NCBI RefSeq assembly: GCF_030317115.1
Contig: NZ_JASZYF010000001.1
Coordinates: forward strand, 620,001-684,000
Direction: 5' to 3'
Source: Variovorax gracilis
GTDB taxonomy: Bacteria; Pseudomonadota; Gammaproteobacteria; Burkholderiales; Burkholderiaceae_C
DNA length: 64,000 nucleotides
This document shows positions 38,174 through 47,247 of the stretch, one piece after another. Both the position numbers and the translations under genes were made by a program. Positions within the stretch are counted from its first letter, which is position 1. Each line of letters starts with the position of its first letter. The notes below the pieces were generated by a model. The model was given only the letters and a program-made list of their open reading frames with translations. It was not told where the DNA came from and searched no databases.

Positions 38174-38207
38174 GCCGCGATCACGAGGAAAGCGAGCCCG
38201 AAGAGAG

Positions 38208-39167
38208 TCAGACCATGCCGGACTTGACCATCGTCGCGCGCAGGCTTGCGAACTCGTCGTCGACGAACTTCGCGAAAGCGTCGCCCGAGAGCACCGCCGG
38301 GGTCCAGTCGTTCTTCTTCATCGCGTCGGCCCAGCTCGGCGTCTTGAGCGCTGCCAGCACCATGTCCGTCAGTGCCTTGCGCTGCTCGGCCGTGATGCCG
38401 GGCGCGCCATAGACGCCGCGCCAGTTGCCGATCTCGACGTCAATGCCCTGCTCCTTGAGCGTGGGCACGTTGATTCCGGGCAAGCGTTGTGCCGAGGTCA
38501 CCGCGATGGCCCTCATCTTGCCGGCGTTGATGTATTCCGCGAACTCGCTGAAGCCGCTGCCGCCCACCGTGACGTTGCCGCCGAGGATGGCTGCCGTGGC
38601 CTCGCCGCCCCCACGGAACGCCACGTAGTTGATCTTGGACGGATCGACGCCGACCTTCTGCGCGATCATGGCCGCGGCGATGTGCTCGGTGGATCCGCGC
38701 GAGCCGCCGCCCCACTTGACGCTGCCCGGGTCCTTCTTGAGTTGCTCGACCACGTCCTTCATGGTCTTCAGCGGCGAACTGGCCGGCAGCACGAACACGT
38801 TGTATTCGCTGGTGATGCGGGCGATCGGCGTGGCTTGCGAGAGGCTGACCGGCGGCTTGCCGGTGATGATGCCGCCCAGCATCACGGCCCCCATGATCAT
38901 CATGGCGTTCGGGTCGCCCTTGGAACCGTTGACGAACTGGGCGAGTCCCAGCGCACCGGCAGCGCCGCCCTTGTTGTCATAGGTCACCGTATCGGCCAGC
39001 TTGCCATCGGTGAGCGCCTTTCCCAGCGCGCGGCCCGTCGTGTCCCAGCCACCGCCCGGATTGGCGGGAATCATCATCTTGACGTTGGCAGCGGCCCAGG
39101 CCGACAACGGCAGGGCTCCGGTGGCGGCCAAGGCGGCCAGTGACTTCAGAAAGGTATCGCGACGCAT
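38208..39167 (-). CDS. tctC: Tripartite tricarboxylate transporter substrate-binding protein (TctC/Bug family)
   Basis: 319-residue periplasmic binding protein. The signal peptide is MRRDTFLKSLAALAATGALPLSAWA. The mature part follows the Bug fold: VKMMIPANPGGGWDTTGRALGKAL, ENKGGAAG-like DNKGGAAGALGLAQF, and the domain-closing WRGVYGAPG. GGAGAC precedes ATG 39167. Bug proteins bind carboxylates through water-mediated contacts to backbone carbonyls. It leads tctCBA and is divergent from the tctD response regulator. Confidence 0.95.
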   Translation of the reverse strand: MRRDTFLKSLAALAATGALPLSAWAAANVKMMIPANPGGGWDTTGRALGKALTDGKLADTVTYDNKGGAAGALGLAQFVNGSKGDPNAMMIMGAVMLGGIITGKPPVSLSQATPIARITSEYNVFVLPASSPLKTMKDVVEQLKKDPGSVKWGGGSRGSTEHIAAAMIAQKVGVDPSKINYVAFRGGGEATAAILGGNVTVGGSGFSEFAEYINAGKMRAIAVTSAQRLPGINVPTLKEQGIDVEIGNWRGVYGAPGITAEQRKALTDMVLAALKTPSWADAMKKNDWTPAVLSGDAFAKFVDDEFASLRATMVKSGMV

Positions 39168-39277
39168 GCATGTCTCCTTCGAATGGAAGCTGAGTAGAAG
39201 CTGAACGCCGCTATGATGCGCCGCCCCGCTGTCAGTTGGCTGTCCGGCACACTGGGGTAAACACCGAAAATCGCGAG

Positions 39278-39958
39278 ATGAAGCTGCTGCTAATCGAAGA
39301 CGATCCGTCGATGCAAACCACGCTGCAGCGCACGCTCGGCCGCCGCCAGATCGACGTGCGCATCTGCGGCGATGGAGCCCTGGCGCTCGACCAGTGGCGC
39401 GAGCTGGAGCCCGATGTGGTGGCGCTGGATCTCAGCCTCCCGCATCTTGACGGCCTGCAGGTGCTGGCCCAGGCGCGCGCCGCGGGGCTGCGCACGCCGG
39501 TGCTGCTGCTGACCGCGCGAGGCACGGTGGGCGACCGCGTCGTCGGCCTGAATGCAGGCGCGGACGACTACCTGCCCAAGCCCTTCGACCTCGACGAACT
39601 CGAGGCCCGCATCCGGGCATTGAACCGGCGCCACCAGAACGCGGGCCCTGACTCGCTGTCGCGCCCGCAAGTCGTCGGCGGCCTTCGCTATGAACCCGAC
39701 AGCGGAGCCATCTATCACCGCGCCGACGTGCTCGAACTCACGCCGCGGGAACTGGCACTGCTGACCGCCCTGATGGTCAAGCCCGGCCACGCCGTGTCGA
39801 AGGAGCGCCTGTTCGAACTGGTGTTTCCGAGCGAGATGGACGTCCAATACGAAGCCGTCGAAGTCGTCGTCTACCGACTCCGAAAGAAGCTGGCGGGCAC
39901 GGGCGTCACGCTGATGACCCTTCGCGGCCTCGGCTACCTCCTGCGCGAAGAGACATGA
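39278..39958 (+). CDS. tctD: Response regulator of the tricarboxylate transporter (TctD, OmpR family)
   Basis: 226 residues: receiver domain with acidic pocket EDD (residues 7-9), phospho-acceptor Asp51 in VVALDLSLPHLDGL, conserved Thr (LLLTARG) and Lys (LPKPFD), then an OmpR-type winged helix from about residue 130 (LTPRELALLTALMVKPG ... VEVVVYRLRKKL). The start at 39278 is chosen to give MKLLLIEDD; an upstream ATG adds 14 unlikely residues. It overlaps the histidine kinase gene by 4 nt and is divergent from tctC, the classic position for a transporter-specific two-component system. Confidence 0.94.
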   Translation: MKLLLIEDDPSMQTTLQRTLGRRQIDVRICGDGALALDQWRELEPDVVALDLSLPHLDGLQVLAQARAAGLRTPVLLLTARGTVGDRVVGLNAGADDYLPKPFDLDELEARIRALNRRHQNAGPDSLSRPQVVGGLRYEPDSGAIYHRADVLELTPRELALLTALMVKPGHAVSKERLFELVFPSEMDVQYEAVEVVVYRLRKKLAGTGVTLMTLRGLGYLLREET

Positions 39959-41373
39959 GGCGCATCTCGTCGCTGCGTGCGAGGCTGCTGCTCGGCATCC
40001 TCGCGCCGGTTGCGCTGTTCATCGTGATCAACAGCGTGAGCCTCTACCGGCAGAGCCTTGCGGCCGCGACGACCGCCTACGATCGCACGCTGCTCGCCTC
40101 GGCGAAGACCATCGGCGAGCAACTCGACGTGGAGGGCTACGACGAGGCGGCGTCGCTCCGCGCCATCGTGCCCTACTCGGCGCTCGAGGCCTTCGAAGCC
40201 GACAACCAGAGCCGCATGTACTACCGCGTCTCCGCGCAGGACGGGGAGATGATCTCCGGCTTTGCAGAGCTGCCCTTCTGGCACGGAAGGCTCCCGAATC
40301 GGCCGCCCTACGCCGCGCTGGTGGATTTCTACGACGCGGAATTCCGCAACATGCCGGTGCGCGTGGCCGTCCTGCTCCAGCCGGTCGCCGGCGCACACGG
40401 CCGGGGAATGGCCGTGGTGCAGGTCGCGGAGACGATGGAGTTGCGCGAGACGCTTGCACGCAAGCTGCTCATCGACACGCTGTGGCGGCAGCTCGTGTTG
40501 CTGGCCGTGATCGCCGGCGTCACGGTGCTTGTGGTGCAGCGCGCGACCCGTCCGGTGCGCGAGCTCGGCGAAGCGATCGCGGCGCGCGCGGCCGACGATC
40601 TCTCGCCCATCGAGGCACCCGAAGCGCCTCGCGAACTCCTTCCCTTGATCGACGCCACCACCCAGGTGATGGGACGCCTGCGCCGGTTGCTGGACCACCA
40701 GAAGCGCTTCGTACGGGACAGCGCGCATCAGTTGCGCACCCCGCTCGCCGTGCTCAAGGCGCAGGTCCAATCCGCGCGCCGCGGGGACGTGCCGGCCGCA
40801 CAGGCCTGGGGCGAAATCAGCGAGACGGTCGACCGCGCAACCACTCTCGCCAACCAGATGCTGTCGCTCGCCAAGGTGGAGCAGTTGCGCCAGCAGCCCG
40901 AATCCGTGGCGCTCGACCTCGGCGAGACAGTGCGCGACATCGCACTCGACCTCTCGCCGCTCGTCGCGGACAAGGCGCTCGATTTCGAACTCTCCACCGC
41001 GCCGTCGCCGGTACGGGTGCTTGCTCACCGCTGGATGCTGCAGGAGCTCACGCGCAACCTGCTGCACAACGCCATCAAGCACAGCCCGCGCGGCGCGGCG
41101 CTCGTCGTGCGAGTGGAGGCGGACGGCGCGGCGGCCGTGCTCACGGTCAGCGACGCGGGCCGCGGCATCTCCGACGAACTGCGGCAGCGGCTGTTCGCCC
41201 CTTTCGCGGCGGGCGATGTCGCGAGCGGCTCCGGATTGGGCCTCGCGATCTGCCACGAGATCGTGCTGGCACTGGGCGGAAGCATCGCTCTCGACAACAG
41301 GGAATCCGGCGGACAGATCGTCGGGCTCGATGCCGTCGTCAGCCTCCCTCTCGCGCGCGACAATCGGCAGTGA
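39955..41373 (+). CDS. tctE: Sensor histidine kinase of the tricarboxylate transporter (TctE)
   Basis: 472 residues: TM1 (ARLLLGILAPVALFIVINSVSL), a TctE-type N-terminal periplasmic sensor domain (about residues 35-165), TM2 (LVLLAVIAGVTVLVV), HAMP, a dimerisation/phosphoacceptor helix with His258 in RDSAHQLRTPLAVL, and a HATPase domain with N box (ELTRNLLHNAIKHSP), G1 DAGRGIS and G2 GSGLGLAI. It senses the transported carboxylate in family members. The ATG overlaps the tctD stop (ATGA). Confidence 0.94.
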   Translation: MRRISSLRARLLLGILAPVALFIVINSVSLYRQSLAAATTAYDRTLLASAKTIGEQLDVEGYDEAASLRAIVPYSALEAFEADNQSRMYYRVSAQDGEMISGFAELPFWHGRLPNRPPYAALVDFYDAEFRNMPVRVAVLLQPVAGAHGRGMAVVQVAETMELRETLARKLLIDTLWRQLVLLAVIAGVTVLVVQRATRPVRELGEAIAARAADDLSPIEAPEAPRELLPLIDATTQVMGRLRRLLDHQKRFVRDSAHQLRTPLAVLKAQVQSARRGDVPAAQAWGEISETVDRATTLANQMLSLAKVEQLRQQPESVALDLGETVRDIALDLSPLVADKALDFELSTAPSPVRVLAHRWMLQELTRNLLHNAIKHSPRGAALVVRVEADGAAAVLTVSDAGRGISDELRQRLFAPFAAGDVASGSGLGLAICHEIVLALGGSIALDNRESGGQIVGLDAVVSLPLARDNRQ

Positions 41374-41375
41374 AC

Positions 41376-41801
41376 ATGGATCGCCTTCGCATCGACAAAT
41401 GGCTCTGGGCCGCGCGCTTCTTCAAGACGCGGTCGCTCGCCGCCGACGAGATCGGCAAGCACCGCGTGCAAGTCAACGGCGACATCGCCAAGGCCTCGCG
41501 CGAGGTCAAGGCAGGAGACACCGTCACGATGCGGCTCGGGGCGATCACGCGCACCGTGCTCGTGCGTGGAATCAGCGGCCAGCGCGGACCGGCGCGCGTC
41601 GCACAACTGCTATACGAGGAAACCCCGGAAAGCGTGGCCGCGCAGGCCGAGGCGCGTGAACAGCGTCGCCTGGGCAGCGAACCGGCCCTGAGCATCGAAC
41701 AGGGGCGCCCCACCAAACGCGACCGGCGCGACCTCGACGACGCGCGGCGGGGAGGCTGGGACAACCGCTGGAGCGCCTCGCTGGACCCCGACGAGAAGTA
41801 G
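41376..41801 (+). CDS. hslR: Heat-shock protein 15 homologue, S4 RNA-binding protein
   Basis: 141 residues with an S4 domain at the N-terminus (MDRLRIDKWLWAARFFKTRSLAADEIGKHRVQVNG, about residues 1-60) and a basic, charged tail. Hsp15 binds stalled 50S subunits carrying peptidyl-tRNA. It follows the tctE stop by 2 nt, so it probably shares that transcript, although function and partner differ. The length is similar to E. coli HslR (133 residues). Confidence 0.88.
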   Translation: MDRLRIDKWLWAARFFKTRSLAADEIGKHRVQVNGDIAKASREVKAGDTVTMRLGAITRTVLVRGISGQRGPARVAQLLYEETPESVAAQAEAREQRRLGSEPALSIEQGRPTKRDRRDLDDARRGGWDNRWSASLDPDEK

Positions 41802-41863
41802 GCGTGGCGAAGACGGCGCCGCAATCGCTTACCCTGCGGTTTTGCGCAAGGAGCCTCCACCCC

Positions 41864-42670
41864 ATGGCCAGCTTCAAGAAATTCCGCGTCGACGGCAAGT
41901 TCCAGCTGTCGAAGGTCGATCCCGCGAACTCGCCCTTCCTGGAAGGCGACGAGGCCGAACAGCGCGAACAGCTCGACGCGCTGGCGATCGAACTCGACGA
42001 ACTGCAGAACCTCCTGCACGCCGAAGGTCGGCGCAAGCTGCTGCTGGTGCTGCAGGGCCTGGACACCAGCGGCAAGGACGGCACGATCCGATGGGTGTTC
42101 TCCCGGACCTCGCCGCTCGGCGTGCGCGTGACCGCTTTCAAGGCACCCAGCAACGACGAACGCGCGCACGACTTCCTGTGGCGGTGCCACGCCGTGGTGC
42201 CGCGCTCCGGTGAGATCATGGTGTGGAACCGGAGCCATTACGAAGACGTGCTGGTGCCCGTCGTCGAAGGCTGGATCGACAAGGCCGAGACGAAGCGCCG
42301 CTATGCGCACATCAACGATTTCGAGCGGCTGCTCACCGAGACGGGCACCGTCGTCGTCAAGTGCATGCTGCACATCAGCAAGGACGAGCAGCGCTCGCGC
42401 CTGCAGGCCCGGGTCGACGACCCGGGCAAGCACTGGAAGTTCTCCATGGACGACCTCGCGGTACGCAAGAAGTGGGATGCCTATCAGCGCGCCTACGAAA
42501 GCGCGCTCACGGCCACGTCCACCCCTGATGCGCCGTGGTACGTGGTCCCGGCAGACAGCAAGCGCCATCGCAACCTGATGATTGCCCAACTGCTCGTCAA
42601 GACCCTGAAGGAAATGAAGCTCAGGACACCCTCTTCGGATCCGGCACTCAAAGGGCTGGTCGTGGAATAG
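41864..42670 (+). CDS. ppk2: Polyphosphate kinase 2 family enzyme
   Basis: 268 residues. PPK2 enzymes move phosphate between polyphosphate and nucleotides (AMP, ADP or GDP). Walker A is GLDTSGKDGT at residues 65-74, the aspartate/basic Walker B-type region VWNRSHYEDVLVP follows, and the lid (RLQARVDDPGKHWKFSMDD) is basic. The single-domain length suits class I or III PPK2, and the sequence in SGKDGTIRWVFS resembles nucleotide-phosphorylating types. The start at 41864 (MASFKKFRVDGKFQL) follows AAGGAG; an upstream ATG at 41804 is rejected. Direction of the reaction cannot be decided from this alone. Confidence 0.9.
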   Translation: MASFKKFRVDGKFQLSKVDPANSPFLEGDEAEQREQLDALAIELDELQNLLHAEGRRKLLLVLQGLDTSGKDGTIRWVFSRTSPLGVRVTAFKAPSNDERAHDFLWRCHAVVPRSGEIMVWNRSHYEDVLVPVVEGWIDKAETKRRYAHINDFERLLTETGTVVVKCMLHISKDEQRSRLQARVDDPGKHWKFSMDDLAVRKKWDAYQRAYESALTATSTPDAPWYVVPADSKRHRNLMIAQLLVKTLKEMKLRTPSSDPALKGLVVE

Positions 42671-43077
42671 GCAACGCCCATCGGCATCATAGAAGCCGCG
42701 ATGCGCCGCACGCTCGAACTCTCGTTCTGCTCCCATTGGCGCATGGAAGCGGGCCGCGGCACCCCCATGCAGTTCCCGCGAGGAATCCATCACGGTTCTT
42801 GATCGCTGCAACAAGGACTAATCTGATGGCAGCTCAGGCAGTGAGTGACTAGACTCCTGGCCATGCTGTCACTCACCATCGCCCTCAGTCGTTGCGCCGC
42901 GCGCGAGCGCTGCGTCGCGGTCATGGTGTCGTGCGCGCTGCAGCCGGACCAAGATTCCTAGGCCCGGCGATCCGCTTCTTCTTCCCTTTCAGCGCAAACC
43001 ATCGATCGCCGGGCCCCCCAAGCCGCGCACTAGCGACTGGCCCTCGGGGGTCGGCTCGCGCTCGACTGGAGAAGCTC
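42671..43077. other. Intergenic region with a 9-bp inverted repeat
   Basis: About 400 nt without a convincing gene. It holds a perfect inverted repeat, GTGAGTGAC (42841-42849) and GTCACTCAC (42868-42876), separated by 18 nt. A 32-codon frame starting within it (42863) has no ribosome site and odd composition. I see no promoter I can support. Confidence 0.4.
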
Positions 43078-43707
43078 GTGACACTCACGATGCCCAATTT
43101 CGATCTGATTCCCCCCTGGCTGTCGCGCCTGATGGAACTGCGCATTGACGTCAGCCATGATCCCAAGCGCCTGGACGGCGAGATGGGCGCGATTCACGAC
43201 CGCATCCGCACGCCCGGCGACCCACTGCACGGCATACCGCAGATTGGGATGAACGACCCCGACCTCGTCATTCGCCACCGCGAGGCCGACGGCGAGTTCT
43301 ACGTCTACGTGGAGGACATTCGCCGCAAGCAGTTGGCAGGCTATACGGTGTTCAACCGGCTCATCGAAGTGCCACGCCGCACCGATCGCTATGTCAGGGC
43401 ACCGCATTCCAAGTACGACCCGCACTACCAGCGCCGGGGTCTGGCAACGGCGATCTACCGGTGGGGGCTGGACGCGGGGCTTTGCCTGCTGACCGGTGCA
43501 CGGCAGTCGCCCGGTGCGCATGCGCTCTGGCATTCACTGGCACGGCACTACCAGTTGGGGTATGTGGACTTGCGGGAGAAGACGCTGACCTACCTGGGCC
43601 GCGAAATCGCGCCTCAGGTATTGGATGAGCTTCCTACGCGGATGCTCCTTCTGGGGAGAGGCTGGACGATCGACAAGTTCTCGGCAGCTACCGGGATGCG
43701 CTACTAA
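43078..43707 (+). CDS. GNAT-like acyltransferase fold protein, function unknown
   Basis: 209 residues. The middle region YDPHYQRRGLATAIYRWGLDAGLCLLTGARQSPGAHALWHSLAR resembles GNAT motif A (Q/RxxGxA, acyl-CoA pyrophosphate loop) followed by motif B. The N-terminal half reads like a beta-rich core (LVIRHREADGEFYVYVEDIRRKQLAGYTVFN). The start is GTG 43078, spaced 6 nt from GGAG; ATG 43090 is the alternative. It stands alone, followed by a strong terminator and the tRNA-Ser gene. Such proteins also occur in phages and plasmids, so it may be a captured gene; that is inference. Confidence 0.65.
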   Translation: MTLTMPNFDLIPPWLSRLMELRIDVSHDPKRLDGEMGAIHDRIRTPGDPLHGIPQIGMNDPDLVIRHREADGEFYVYVEDIRRKQLAGYTVFNRLIEVPRRTDRYVRAPHSKYDPHYQRRGLATAIYRWGLDAGLCLLTGARQSPGAHALWHSLARHYQLGYVDLREKTLTYLGREIAPQVLDELPTRMLLLGRGWTIDKFSAATGMRY

Positions 43708-43719
43708 GGAGAGGGACGC

Positions 43720-43752
43720 AAAAAAGCCCCGGCTGGCGGGGCTTTTTTTGGG
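43720..43752 (+). terminator. Intrinsic terminator between the GNAT-like gene and tRNA-Ser
   Basis: AGCCCCG-GCTGG-CGGGGCT with seven T after it and six A before it. It works on the plus strand for the GNAT-like gene and could also work on the minus strand for the tRNA-Ser transcript. Confidence 0.9.
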
Positions 43753-43790
43753 CTTTTGACTCACCGATGAAGTGATCTGGAAGCCAATCC

Positions 43791-43883
43791 TGGCGGAACC
43801 GGAGGGATTCGAACCCTCGATGAGGCTCTACACCCCATACTCCCTTAGCAGGGGAGCACCTTCGGCCACTCGGTCACAGTTCC
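43791..43883 (-). tRNA. tRNA-Ser (anticodon GCU)
   Basis: The minus strand from 43883 reads GGAACTG ... CGGTTCC plus discriminator G and an encoded CCA (43793-43791). The anticodon loop CTGCTAA gives GCU, which reads AGC/AGU. A long variable arm (class II) and GGTTCGAATCC T-arm confirm it. Total 93 nt including CCA. Confidence 0.95.
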
Positions 43884-43906
43884 TGAGCCGTCTATTATGC
43901 CACCCT

Positions 43907-45175
43907 TCAGGCGGCCGGCTGATCCAAATCGAAAGCTTTGTGCAGCGCGCGCACAGCGAGTTCCATGTATTTCTCGTCGATCACGACCGAGGTCTTGATC
44001 TCGCTGGTGGAGATCATCTGGATGTTGATGCCCTCCTCGCTCAGCACGCGGAACATCTTGCTCGCGACGCCGACGTGGCTGCGCATGCCGATGCCGACAA
44101 TGCTGACCTTGCAGATCTTGGTGTCGCCCACGATGTCGGCCTCGCCGAGCGTCGGCAGCACCTTGGCCTTGAGCAGGTCGACCGCCTTCGCGTAGTCGTT
44201 GCGGTGGACGGTGAAGCTGAAGTCGGTGCGTCCGTCCTTGCTCAGATTCTGGATGATCACATCGACTTCGATGTTGGCGTCGGCGATGGCGCCGAGGATG
44301 TGATACGCGATGCCCGGCTTGTCAGGCACGCCAAGCACCGAAATTTTGGCTTCGTCGCGATTGAACGCAATGCCGGATACGACGGCTTGTTCCATGTTTT
44401 CGTCTTCCTCGAAAGTGATCAGCGTGCCGGACTTGGCTTCTTCGTTGATGTCGATGTCCCAGGGCGTGAAGCTCGAGAGCACGCGCAGGGGCACCTTGTA
44501 CTTGCCTGCGAACTCGACCGAGCGGATCTGCAGCACCTTGGAGCCCAGGCTCGCCATTTCGAGCATCTCCTCGAAGCTCACCGTGGTGAGGCGTCGCGCG
44601 TCCGGTTCGACGCGCGGGTCGGTGGTGTAGACGCCGTCGACGTCGGTGTAGATCAGGCACTCGTTGGCCTTCATCGCAGCGGCGATGGCGACCGCGGAGG
44701 TGTCGCTGCCGCCACGACCCAGAGTCGTGATGTTGCCGGCCTCGTCCACGCCCTGGAAGCCGGTGATGACAACCACCTTGCCGGCATCGAGATCGGAGCG
44801 CACGCGCTCGTCATCGATGCTCTCGATGCGTGCCTTGGTGAAGGCGCTGTCGGTCTTCACCTGGACTTGCCAACCAGCGTAGCTGACGGACGGGAGGCCT
44901 TCGGCCTGAAGCGCGATCGCCAGCAGCGCGGACGACGCCTGTTCGCCGGTGGACGCCAGCATGTCGAGTTCGCGGTTGTGGTCGTCGCCGAACTTGCCGG
45001 AAGCGAGTTCCTTGGCCAGGCCGAGCAGGCGATTGGTCTCGCCGCTCATGGCGCTCGGAACCACGATCATCTGGTGGCCGGCGCGCGCCCACTTGGCCAC
45101 GCGCTTGGCGACATTCCGGATGCGCTCGGTCGAGCCCATCGACGTGCCGCCGTATTTATGAACGATCAATGCCAT
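43907..45175 (-). CDS. lysC: Aspartate kinase
   Basis: Phosphorylates aspartate, the first step to lysine, threonine and methionine. 422 residues: the amino-acid-kinase domain with KYGGTSMG at the N-terminus, GRGGSDTSAVAIAAAM, and YTDVDGVYTTDPR, followed by two ACT domains (ISVLGVPDKPGIAYHILGAIAD and VSIVGIGMRSHVGVASKMFRVL) that bind feedback inhibitors. The start at 45175 (MALIVHKYGG) matches relatives. The length suits the alpha-type of an alpha2beta2 enzyme, but I did not look for a beta start in detail. It is downstream of tilS and upstream of tRNA-Ser. Confidence 0.97.
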   Translation of the reverse strand: MALIVHKYGGTSMGSTERIRNVAKRVAKWARAGHQMIVVPSAMSGETNRLLGLAKELASGKFGDDHNRELDMLASTGEQASSALLAIALQAEGLPSVSYAGWQVQVKTDSAFTKARIESIDDERVRSDLDAGKVVVITGFQGVDEAGNITTLGRGGSDTSAVAIAAAMKANECLIYTDVDGVYTTDPRVEPDARRLTTVSFEEMLEMASLGSKVLQIRSVEFAGKYKVPLRVLSSFTPWDIDINEEAKSGTLITFEEDENMEQAVVSGIAFNRDEAKISVLGVPDKPGIAYHILGAIADANIEVDVIIQNLSKDGRTDFSFTVHRNDYAKAVDLLKAKVLPTLGEADIVGDTKICKVSIVGIGMRSHVGVASKMFRVLSEEGINIQMISTSEIKTSVVIDEKYMELAVRALHKAFDLDQPAA

Positions 45176-45262
45176 GGGTGAAGTCAAAGAGAAGAGTTCG
45201 GGCGCCGCAATGCCGACGTCCGTGCGCCCATCGAAAGCCGACTTCAGCGCAAAGTCCGAGGG

Positions 45263-46237
45263 CTACGACAAGGGCGGGGCATTGTACCAATGCAGCGCGT
45301 CCCCCTCGCGTTCGACCCTGCCGGCAGCGATCTTGAGGTTGATGCGATGGCCACGTGTGGTGCATGCGGCGATCTGGTCGAGGAGTTGCTCGAGCTGTGC
45401 TTCGCTCGGCACGGCACCATGATCGCGCTTGAGCCAGTGGCGCAACGCATTGGCCAGACGCTCTCGAGGCAAGACGCGCAAGACGGCCAATCGGGGGGGC
45501 GAGCCTGCCCCTGCCAAGTCCATGGAGCCAAGTTCGGCCAGCAGGGCCGATGCCTTCGCGGCATTGCGTGCCGAGCGCGCAAAGGTTTCGCGGAATTGCG
45601 GCAGCGCAGCAGCCATCGCCGGAAGCACCAGCTCGCGAATGCGGTTGCGCGTATATCGCAGGTCGTTGTTGCTCGGATCGTCGATGTGGGGCGTACCGCT
45701 GGCTGCAATCCAATCTCGCAACGCGCTGGCATGGATGTCGAGGAGCGGGCGATGGAAGTGCACGCCGTGTCGCCGCATCTGCCGCGGCATGCCGGCCAGC
45801 CCGTCGAGCCCGGCGCCACGGCTGAGCGCAATCAGCATCGTCTCGACTTGATCGTCGACATGCTGCGCCAGCGCAACGTGTTGCAAGCCCTGCGCCTGGG
45901 CGAGCCCTGCCAGCGTTGCATAGCGCGCGCGGCGTGCAGCGTCTTCGGGGCTCTCGCCAGGCGAATGACGGGCGTCCACACGCCCCACATGCAGCGGAAC
46001 ATCCAGCAGCGCGCAGGCAGCCGCACAGTGCGCCTCGAAGTCATCCGCAGCATGCTGGAGGCCGTGGTGCACGTGCAGTGCATGCACCTGCCCCGGCCAG
46101 CGTCGCGCGGCCGCGTGCAGCAGTGCGGTCGAGTCGGCCCCACCGCTGTAGGCAACGCCCAGCGGCAACGGAGCCGCCCAGGATGCCAGTGCATGGGCGG
46201 CGGGATTTTCCATCGGGAACAGCGCAGAGCAGGCCAT
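45263..46237 (-). CDS. tilS: tRNA(Ile)-lysidine synthetase
   Basis: Modifies C34 of tRNA-Ile(CAU) to lysidine so that it reads AUA. About 324 residues. The PP-loop ATPase motif SGGADSTALLHAAAR lies near the N-terminus, with HHGLQHAADDFEAHC and the conserved AQHVDDQVETMLIALSRGAG after it. It is shorter at the C-terminus than E. coli TilS, as in many beta-proteobacteria. The start is uncertain: ATG 46237 (13 nt from the accA stop) or ATG 46213. It lies between accA and lysC on one strand. Confidence 0.92.
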   Translation of the reverse strand: MACSALFPMENPAAHALASWAAPLPLGVAYSGGADSTALLHAAARRWPGQVHALHVHHGLQHAADDFEAHCAAACALLDVPLHVGRVDARHSPGESPEDAARRARYATLAGLAQAQGLQHVALAQHVDDQVETMLIALSRGAGLDGLAGMPRQMRRHGVHFHRPLLDIHASALRDWIAASGTPHIDDPSNNDLRYTRNRIRELVLPAMAAALPQFRETFARSARNAAKASALLAELGSMDLAGAGSPPRLAVLRVLPRERLANALRHWLKRDHGAVPSEAQLEQLLDQIAACTTRGHRINLKIAAGRVEREGDALHWYNAPPLS

Positions 46238-46250
46238 GGCCTGCCCGGCG

Positions 46251-47231
46251 TCACTTGCCGCTGTCGGCCTTGGTGTCGGCGAAGCGGCCGTAGCTTTGCA
46301 GCCGCTCGTAGCGGCGATTGAGCAATTCCTTGACCGACAGGTCGCTGACCTGACGGAAGGCATCGTTCAACGCGCGCTTGAGGAATGCGGCCATTTGCCG
46401 GTGATCGCGGTGCGACCCGCCGACCGGCTCGTTGACGATCTTGTCGACCAGACCCAGCGCCTTGAGACGGTGTGCCGTGATGCCGAGAGCATCGGCGGCT
46501 TCCTGCGCCTTGTCGCTGGTCTTCCAGAGAATGGACGCGCAGCCTTCGGGGCTGATCACGGAGTAGACCGAGTACTGCAGCATCAGCACCTGGTCGCCCA
46601 CGGAGATTGCAAGCGCGCCGCCGGAGCCGCCCTCGCCGATGATGGTCACGATGATCGGCACCTCGAGCTGCGCCATCTCGAAGATGTTGCGGCCGATGGC
46701 TTCCGACTGGCCGCGCTCCTCGGCATCGATGCCCGGGTAGGCGCCGGGCGTGTCGACGAAGGTGAAAACCGGCAGCTTGAACTTCTCGGCCGTCTTCATC
46801 AGCCGGAGCGCCTTGCGGTAGCCCTCGGGCTTGCTCATGCCGAAGTTGCGCGCGGTGCGCTCCTTGGTGTCGCGGCCTTTCTGGTGGCCAAGCACCATGC
46901 AAGGCGTACCGTTGAAGCGCGCCAAGCCCCCGACGATGGACAGATCGTCCGCAAAGTGACGGTCGCCGTGCAGTTCGACGAAATCCGTGAAGATCTCGTT
47001 CACATAGTCGAGCGTGTAGGGGCGCTCCGGATGCCGGGCGATCTTGGTGATCTGCCAGGGTGTCAGGTCGCTGTAGATGTCCTTGGTGAGCTGAAGGCTT
47101 TTCTTGCCCAGCTGATCGATTTCTTCCGAGATGTCGACCGCGGATTCGGTCTGGACATAGCGCAGTTCTTCGATCTTGCTTTCGAGTTCAGCAACGGGCT
47201 GCTCGAAGTCGAGGAAGGTTCGTTTCGCCAA
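46251..47231 (-). CDS. accA: Acetyl-CoA carboxylase carboxyltransferase subunit alpha
   Basis: Alpha half of the carboxyltransferase that makes malonyl-CoA with AccD. 326 residues. It has the N-terminal helix [19 protein letters not shown], then crotonase-fold blocks including [14 protein letters not shown] [37 protein letters not shown] and the acyl-CoA/carboxybiotin loop [19 protein letters not shown]. Length and order are standard. It lies 16 nt from the DNA glycosylase gene and 13 nt from tilS. Confidence 0.98.
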   Translation of the reverse strand: MAKRTFLDFEQPVAELESKIEELRYVQTESAVDISEEIDQLGKKSLQLTKDIYSDLTPWQITKIARHPERPYTLDYVNEIFTDFVELHGDRHFADDLSIVGGLARFNGTPCMVLGHQKGRDTKERTARNFGMSKPEGYRKALRLMKTAEKFKLPVFTFVDTPGAYPGIDAEERGQSEAIGRNIFEMAQLEVPIIVTIIGEGGSGGALAISVGDQVLMLQYSVYSVISPEGCASILWKTSDKAQEAADALGITAHRLKALGLVDKIVNEPVGGSHRDHRQMAAFLKRALNDAFRQVSDLSVKELLNRRYERLQSYGRFADTKADSGK

Positions 47232-47247
47232 CGTCTTCTCCTGTTAT

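Noticed and set aside
42863..42961. A 32-codon frame within the 42.7-43.1 kb gap
   Set aside because: No ribosome-binding site, and it begins inside an inverted repeat; no sign of conservation can be judged here.
43791..43883. tRNA-Ser as an integration (att) site
   Set aside because: I looked for a second copy of the tRNA 3' end nearby and saw none, and there is no integrase, so I only mention it as a possibility for the GNAT-like orphan.
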